Positions 59,921 through 64,000 of a stretch of 64,000 nucleotides of DNA are shown here, in pieces. The position numbers were made by a program, and so were the translations under genes. Origin of the DNA: Streptomyces sp. NBC_01571 (GTDB taxonomy: Bacteria; Actinomycetota; Actinomycetes; Streptomycetales; Streptomycetaceae); NCBI RefSeq assembly GCF_026339875.1, contig NZ_JAPEPZ010000001.1, forward strand, positions 3,472,001 through 3,536,000. The letters are read 5' to 3'. Positions within the stretch are counted from its first letter, which is position 1; each line of letters starts with the position of its first letter. The notes under the pieces are model-generated. The model saw only the letters and a program-made list of their open reading frames with translations, was not told where the DNA came from and ran no database searches.

Positions 59921-60943
59921 TCACCCCGGCGGCATGTTGTACGGCGTGACCACCTGGATCGCCGACGGGAGGAGCGGGCCCTCGTCCGGGAGTGCCTGGT
60001 GGGCCCGCATGATGGTCTGGCAGGCGCGGCGCATGTCCTGGCGCAGGTCGTGATGGAGCACCGCGGACAGCCGCCGCTCCCCCAGGAGCCGGGTGTTGTC
60101 GTGGTCCAGGTCGTGCGCGACGAAGGCCAGCAGGTCCCGGCCGAGCGTGTCGAAGGCCTCGATGGTCGCGGTGTTCCCGCCGCCGATGGAGTAGACGGCG
60201 TTGATCTCCGGGTCCCGCTCCAGGGCCTCGCGGACGAGTTCCCGCTGGGTGGAGTCGAGCCCGTCGCTGTCGGTGACCTCGACCAGCCGGCGTTCCGGCC
60301 GCGCGGCGCGCATCTCGCTGCGGAAGCCCATCTCGCGCTCCTCCTCGTTGCGGAAGGAGCCCCGGCTGATGGTGACGAGCACATGGCCGGGACCGTCGCC
60401 GAGCCACTGCCGGACCAGGTAGGCGGCGGTCGCTCCGGCGGCCCGGTTGTCGATGCCGACGTACGCCCTGCGCGGGCTGCTGGGCAGGTCCGTCACGAGC
60501 GTGACCACGGGGATGCCGGCCGCCACCAGCCGTCCGACCGCGGTGGTGACCTCGGGCACGTCGGGCGCCTTGAGGATCACTCCCTGCGAGCCGCGCGCGG
60601 CGATCCTGTCCAGGTCCTTCACCAGCTCCGCGGCGGGGTCCGTCTCACGGAAGTGGAAGCGTGAGCGCACGATCGCCGGGTGCAGGGACGGCAGTTCGGC
60701 CTCCAGGGCGTCGCGCACCGCGGACGAGAACCGCTCGGGTGTCTGCATCACGATGTCGATCATGAAGGTGCGCCCGCCGATACGGACCTGGGTGCGCTGG
60801 CGGTCCAGGTCCTCGATGGCCTGCCGGACCTCCCGGGCCGTGCTCTCGCGGACGCCGCCCCGGTGGTTGAGGACCCGGTCGACCGTCGCCTCGCTCAGTC
60901 CGGCCTGACGGGCGATCTCACGGATCGTATAGGGGTGTCCCAT
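59921..60943 (-). CDS. LacI-family repressor of the adjacent catabolic operon
   Basis: A 340-residue regulator: LacI helix-turn-helix TIREIARQAGLSEATVDRVLNHRGGVRESTAREV (residues about 6-39), then a periplasmic-binding-like sugar domain (VILKAPDVPEVTTAVGRLVAAGIPVVTLVTDLP, YVGIDNRAAGATAAYLV, INAVYSIGGGNTATIEAFD). It is divergent from the PhyH-like gene across 108 bp that carry repeated TGATGGG words. It is expected to sense a sugar or inositol-like inducer and to repress the operon at 61052 onward as well as itself. ATG 60943 begins the HTH homology. Confidence 0.9.
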   Translation of the reverse strand: MGHPYTIREIARQAGLSEATVDRVLNHRGGVRESTAREVRQAIEDLDRQRTQVRIGGRTFMIDIVMQTPERFSSAVRDALEAELPSLHPAIVRSRFHFRETDPAAELVKDLDRIAARGSQGVILKAPDVPEVTTAVGRLVAAGIPVVTLVTDLPSSPRRAYVGIDNRAAGATAAYLVRQWLGDGPGHVLVTISRGSFRNEEEREMGFRSEMRAARPERRLVEVTDSDGLDSTQRELVREALERDPEINAVYSIGGGNTATIEAFDTLGRDLLAFVAHDLDHDNTRLLGERRLSAVLHHDLRQDMRRACQTIMRAHQALPDEGPLLPSAIQVVTPYNMPPG

Positions 60944-60961
60944 GGCTGTTCCCGGGGTCGG

Positions 60962-61004
60962 TGATGGGTTTTTGATGGGTTTCTGCTCATTGAATGATGG
61001 GCTC
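60962..61004. promoter_or_regulatory. Direct repeats and palindrome between the LacI-type and PhyH-like genes
   Basis: TGATGGGTTT occurs at 60962-60971 and 60973-60982, and TGATGGGCTC at 60995-61004, giving spacings of 11 and 22 bp. An 11-base palindrome TCATTGAATGA lies at 60987-60997. These are candidate operators for the divergent repressor. Confidence 0.5.
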
Positions 61005-61051
61005 GGGTTCATAAGACTGACGGAAACGGCCGCGCGGCGAAAGGACCCTGC

Positions 61052-62218
61052 ATGGCTTCCCGGAATGCGGGACCTCGGATGTGGCTGAGCGGGGAGACGG
61101 ACTGCGACCTCGACGCCTTGCGCGCGCTGGTCGCCGAGCGCACCGATCCGCGCGACTACCCGCACGCCGCCGAAGTCGAGCGCAACGTCCCGCTCTACGA
61201 CAGCGACCGTGTCCGGGCGGCCGACCCGACGGCACTGCGGACCGAGTGGGTGCGCGCGCTGCTGGACGGGCCCGGCATCGTGGTGCTCCGGGGCGCGTTC
61301 GCGGACCTGGACGTGGTGGACCGGGCCTCGGACGTCTTCCGCGCGCTGATCGAGCGGGAGCGGGCGAGCGGCACGGCCCGCGGCGACCACTTCGCGAAGC
61401 CCGGCGCCAACGACCGGGTGTGGAGCGCCCTGGACAAGACGGCCCTGCACGCTCCCGACGTCTTCGCCGACTACTACGCCAACGACATGCTGGCCCTGGT
61501 CTGCGAGGCCTGGCTCGGCCCCGGCTACCAGGTCACCTCCCAGATCAACGTGGTCAACCCGGGCGGCGCGGCGCAGAGCGTGCACCGGGACTACCACCTC
61601 GGTTTCCTCTCCGACGAACGGGCGGCCCGCTATCCGGCGCACGTCCACCGGCTCTCCCCCGTGCTCACCCTGCAGGGCGCGGTGGCGCACTGCGACATGC
61701 CCGTGGAGTCCGGCCCGACGCTCTACCTGCCGCACTCGCAGAAGTACGAGCCCGGCTATCTGGCCTGGCGGCGCCCGGAGTTCATCGCGTACTTCGAGGA
61801 GCACCACGTGCAACTGCCGCTGGCCAAGGGGGACGCGGTCTTCTTCAACCCCGCGCTCTTCCACGCGGCGGGCCACAACCGCACGACGGACGTCAGGCGG
61901 ATGGCGAACCTGCTGCAGATCTCCTCCGCGTTCGGCCGGGCGATGGAGACGGTGGACCGGGAGGCGATGGTGAACGCGCTGTTCCCGGTGCTGCTGCGGC
62001 GCCGGGGCGAGGGTGTCGGCGAGGCGTGGCTGCGCCGGGTGGTGGCGGCCTCCGCGGAGGGCTACCCGTTCCCCACGGACCTCGATCTGGACCCGCCCCT
62101 GGAGGGGCTCGCCCCGCCGTCCCAGGCCGACACGGTGTGGCGGGCCGTGGCGGAGGAGTGGGACCCCCCGCGGCTGCGCCGGGAACTGCGGGCCGGCGCC
62201 GAGCGCCGCCGCACCTGA
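61052..62218 (+). CDS. Phytanoyl-CoA dioxygenase (PhyH)-family Fe(II)/2-oxoglutarate oxygenase
   Basis: A 388-residue non-heme iron oxygenase. The first two iron ligands are in SVHRDYHLGF (HxD) near residue 178, the distal His in FHAAGHNRTTDVRRMAN with the oxoglutarate-binding Arg near 290. GPGIVVLRGAF near residue 71 and CDMPVESGPTLYLPHSQ support the fold. It would hydroxylate a small substrate using O2 and 2-oxoglutarate in the cytosol. It opens an apparent operon with an SDR (23 bp) and a Gfo/Idh/MocA dehydrogenase. The context suggests that it starts breakdown of a polyol or sugar derivative, not a lipid. Confidence 0.85.
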   Translation: MASRNAGPRMWLSGETDCDLDALRALVAERTDPRDYPHAAEVERNVPLYDSDRVRAADPTALRTEWVRALLDGPGIVVLRGAFADLDVVDRASDVFRALIERERASGTARGDHFAKPGANDRVWSALDKTALHAPDVFADYYANDMLALVCEAWLGPGYQVTSQINVVNPGGAAQSVHRDYHLGFLSDERAARYPAHVHRLSPVLTLQGAVAHCDMPVESGPTLYLPHSQKYEPGYLAWRRPEFIAYFEEHHVQLPLAKGDAVFFNPALFHAAGHNRTTDVRRMANLLQISSAFGRAMETVDREAMVNALFPVLLRRRGEGVGEAWLRRVVAASAEGYPFPTDLDLDPPLEGLAPPSQADTVWRAVAEEWDPPRLRRELRAGAERRRT

Positions 62219-62241
62219 GTACTCACGTCAGGGGAGAACCG

Positions 62242-63006
62242 ATGGGACCACTTCTCGAGGACAGGGTCGTCCTCGTCAACGGCGGCAGTCAGGGCGTCGG
62301 CGCGGGCGTCGTACGGGCGGCCGTACGCGAGGGCGCGACCGTCGCGTTCACCGGGCGCCGCGCCGAACTCGGTGAGCGGTTCGCCGCGGAGACCGGCGCC
62401 ACCTTCGTACGGGCCGATCTGGCCGATCCCGCGCAGGCGCACGCCGGTGTCGAGCGCGTCGTGGCGGCGCACGGGCGGCTCGACTGCCTCGTCAACGCGG
62501 CCGGGCTGACCTCGCGCGGCACCCTCCTCGACACCACACCCGAACTCTTCGACGCGCACATCGCGGTCAACCTGCGGGCGCCGTTCTTCGCGATGCAGGC
62601 TGCGGTCCGGCACCTGGTGGACCGCGGGGCGCCGGGCACCGTCGTCAACATCATCACCTCCTCCGCGCACGGCGGACAGCCCTTCCTCGCCCCGTACGTG
62701 GCCGCCAAGGCCGGGCTGGCCGGCCTCACCCGCAACGCCGCGCACGCCCACCGCTGGGACCGGATCCGGATCAACGGCCTGAACATCGGCTGGACGGACA
62801 CCGAGGGCGAGGACGAGATCCAGCGCGCCTTCCACGGCGCGGGCGACGACTGGCGGGAGGAAGCGGCGAGGAGCCGCCCGATGGGCAGGCTCGGCCAGGT
62901 CGACGAGATCGCCGACTTCGTCGTCTTCCTGCTCTCCGACCGCAGCGGTGTGGTCACCGGTTCGGTCGTCGACTGGGACCAGACCGTTCTCGGCGGACTG
63001 GACTGA
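62242..63006 (+). CDS. SDR-family oxidoreductase of the LacI-controlled operon
   Basis: A 254-residue short-chain dehydrogenase: NGGSQGVGAGVVRAAV in the cofactor loop near residues 14-29, VNAAGLTSRG (variant of NNAG) near 84, Ser in IITSSAHGG and YVAAK near 153-157. The tail is SGVVTGSVVDWDQTVLGG. Like relatives in sugar and inositol clusters it probably oxidises a ring hydroxyl to a ketone. ATG 62242 follows GGGGAGA, 23 bp after the oxygenase gene, so the two are one operon. Confidence 0.9.
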   Translation: MGPLLEDRVVLVNGGSQGVGAGVVRAAVREGATVAFTGRRAELGERFAAETGATFVRADLADPAQAHAGVERVVAAHGRLDCLVNAAGLTSRGTLLDTTPELFDAHIAVNLRAPFFAMQAAVRHLVDRGAPGTVVNIITSSAHGGQPFLAPYVAAKAGLAGLTRNAAHAHRWDRIRINGLNIGWTDTEGEDEIQRAFHGAGDDWREEAARSRPMGRLGQVDEIADFVVFLLSDRSGVVTGSVVDWDQTVLGGLD

Positions 63007-63085
63007 AATGCGGCCCCGCTTCCGCCCCACGGGGCTGCGCACCGGGCCGACGGTTATGAATTTTGGGCTTTAGGAGCAACTTCTC

Positions 63086-64000
63086 ATGCGTATAGGCATC
63101 TTGGGACTGGGCCGGATCGGCGCCTTCCACACCGCGACGCTCGCCGGGCTCGACGCGGTGGACTCGCTGGTGGTCACCGACCCGGTGGCCGCGGCGGCCG
63201 CGGCGGCGGTCGAGCGCTTCGGGGCGACGGCGGTGGACTCGCCCGAGGCGGTGCTCGCCGCCGGGGTCGACGGCATCGTGGTGGCGGCGGCCACCGACGC
63301 GCACCCCGCGCTGATCCTGGCCGCGGTCGAGGCGGGCATCCCCGTCTTCTGCGAGAAGCCGGTGGCACGGACGGTCGAGGAGAGCGTCGCCGTGCTGCGC
63401 GCGGTCCAGGACAGCGGCGTCGAGGTGCACATCGGCTACAACCGGCGGTTCGACGCGGGCTGCGTGGCCGCGCGCAAGGCCGTGGTGAGCGGCGAACTCG
63501 GCAAACTGCACACCGTACGGTCCACGACCTTGGACCCGGCGCCGCCGCCGGCCGCGTACGTGGCGGTCTCCGGCGGCATCTTCCGCGACTGCGCCGTGCA
63601 CGACTTCGACATCGTGCGCTGGGTCACCGGCCGCGAGGTGGTCGAGGTGTACGCGGCCGGCGGCAACCGGGGGGCCGAGTACATCGCCGAGGCGGGCGAC
63701 GTCGACACCGCGTCCGCGATTCTCACCCTCGACGACGGCACCCTCGCGCTGGTCTCCAACTCCCGCCACAACGCGCGCGGTTACGACGTCCGCCTGGAAC
63801 TGCACGGCATGCGCGACAGCATCGCCGTGGGCCTGGACGACAAACTCCCCCTGCGCTCCGTGGAACCCGGGGCCACCTTCCCCGCCGGCGTCCCGCACGA
63901 CTTCTTCATGGACCGCTTCGCCCCCGCCTACCGGGCCGAACTGACCGCCTTCACCGAGGTCGTCGCGGGCCGCGCCACCTCACCGTGCACGGTCGCCGAC
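63086..64000 (+). CDS. Gfo/Idh/MocA dehydrogenase, inositol 2-dehydrogenase-like (3' end outside window)
   Basis: The frame stays open to the window edge: 305 codons without a stop. The Rossmann loop GILGLGRIGAFH lies at residues 4-15, the catalytic EKP in VFCEKPVARTVEES near 92, GYNRRFDAG near 119 and the active-site CAVHDFDIVRWVTG (Asp and His) near 172-185, all as in IolG-type inositol dehydrogenases. ATG 63086 has AGGAG at 63072-63076. It is probably the third gene of the operon that begins at 61052. Substrate by context: myo- or scyllo-inositol, or a related sugar. Confidence 0.88.
   Translation, partial: MRIGILGLGRIGAFHTATLAGLDAVDSLVVTDPVAAAAAAAVERFGATAVDSPEAVLAAGVDGIVVAAATDAHPALILAAVEAGIPVFCEKPVARTVEESVAVLRAVQDSGVEVHIGYNRRFDAGCVAARKAVVSGELGKLHTVRSTTLDPAPPPAAYVAVSGGIFRDCAVHDFDIVRWVTGREVVEVYAAGGNRGAEYIAEAGDVDTASAILTLDDGTLALVSNSRHNARGYDVRLELHGMRDSIAVGLDDKLPLRSVEPGATFPAGVPHDFFMDRFAPAYRAELTAFTEVVAGRATSPCTVAD

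Overview
The window is chromosomal DNA from a Streptomyces or close relative. The base composition is very high in G+C with strong G/C bias at third codon positions. GTG and TTG starts are common, and the gene content is typical of the genus: a GlnA2-type glutamine synthetase, a long NAD+ synthetase, panB, map, an efeO-efeB-efeU iron operon with IdeR/DmdR-type iron boxes, an F420 reductase, an AfsR-like giant regulator and several TetR/MFS pairs. No rRNA, tRNA, CRISPR array or intact insertion sequence was seen.

Layout. (1) 1-1.8 kb: the end of an MFS exporter and an NmrA-like oxidoreductase. (2) 1.96-11.2 kb: a decaying island bounded by an exact 51-bp direct repeat that is the 3' end of the glutamine synthetase gene. 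It holds a frameshifted LGFP-repeat gene, an LLM flavin-dependent oxidoreductase facing an FMN reductase, a headless aldo/keto reductase, an SDR, an XRE-family regulator with an in-frame amber codon, an MFS-BrkB operon, a damaged SHOCT gene and the remains of a tyrosine integrase next to the right repeat. (3) 11.2-14.6 kb: glnA2, then a nitric-oxide module in which flavohaemoglobin hmp and its repressor nsrR each have a 23-bp operator. (4) 14.8-25.6 kb: a DUF3105/DUF305 pair, a secreted sedolisin protease, nadE, two MFS exporters, a membrane-anchored phosphodiesterase-like protein and a TetR regulator with its operator.

(5) 25.9-33.5 kb: panB; a DrrAB-like ABC exporter whose promoter carries two triplets of 11-bp-spaced heptamers, the layout recognised by SARP activators; a 1132-residue AfsR-like SARP/ATPase/TPR regulator; and an M50 protease. 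(6) 33.6-39.5 kb: npdG, a sialidase-like protein, a truncated MFS gene, map, an iron-regulated heme oxygenase and a PhzF-like isomerase. (7) 39.5-44.5 kb: a fragment resembling a siderophore permease, then the iron-box-controlled EfeOBU uptake operon and a lipoprotein. (8) 44.5-59.7 kb: a primase/polymerase-like protein, TetR, ddaH, an Rsm22-like methyltransferase, a 190-bp nested inverted repeat, a serine hydrolase/MFS pair, two dehydrogenases, a D,D-carboxypeptidase, a MacB-like ABC operon and small metabolic genes. (9) 59.9-64 kb: a LacI-type repressor divergent from a probable catabolic operon (PhyH-like dioxygenase, SDR, Gfo/Idh/MocA dehydrogenase running off the window).

The most interesting signals are the island in the 3' end of glnA2, which appears to have replaced both the gene end and its terminator; the SARP-type heptamer array next to the AfsR-like gene; and the LacI-controlled oxygenase/dehydrogenase cluster. 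All functional statements rest on reading motifs and gene context by eye; no database search was run.
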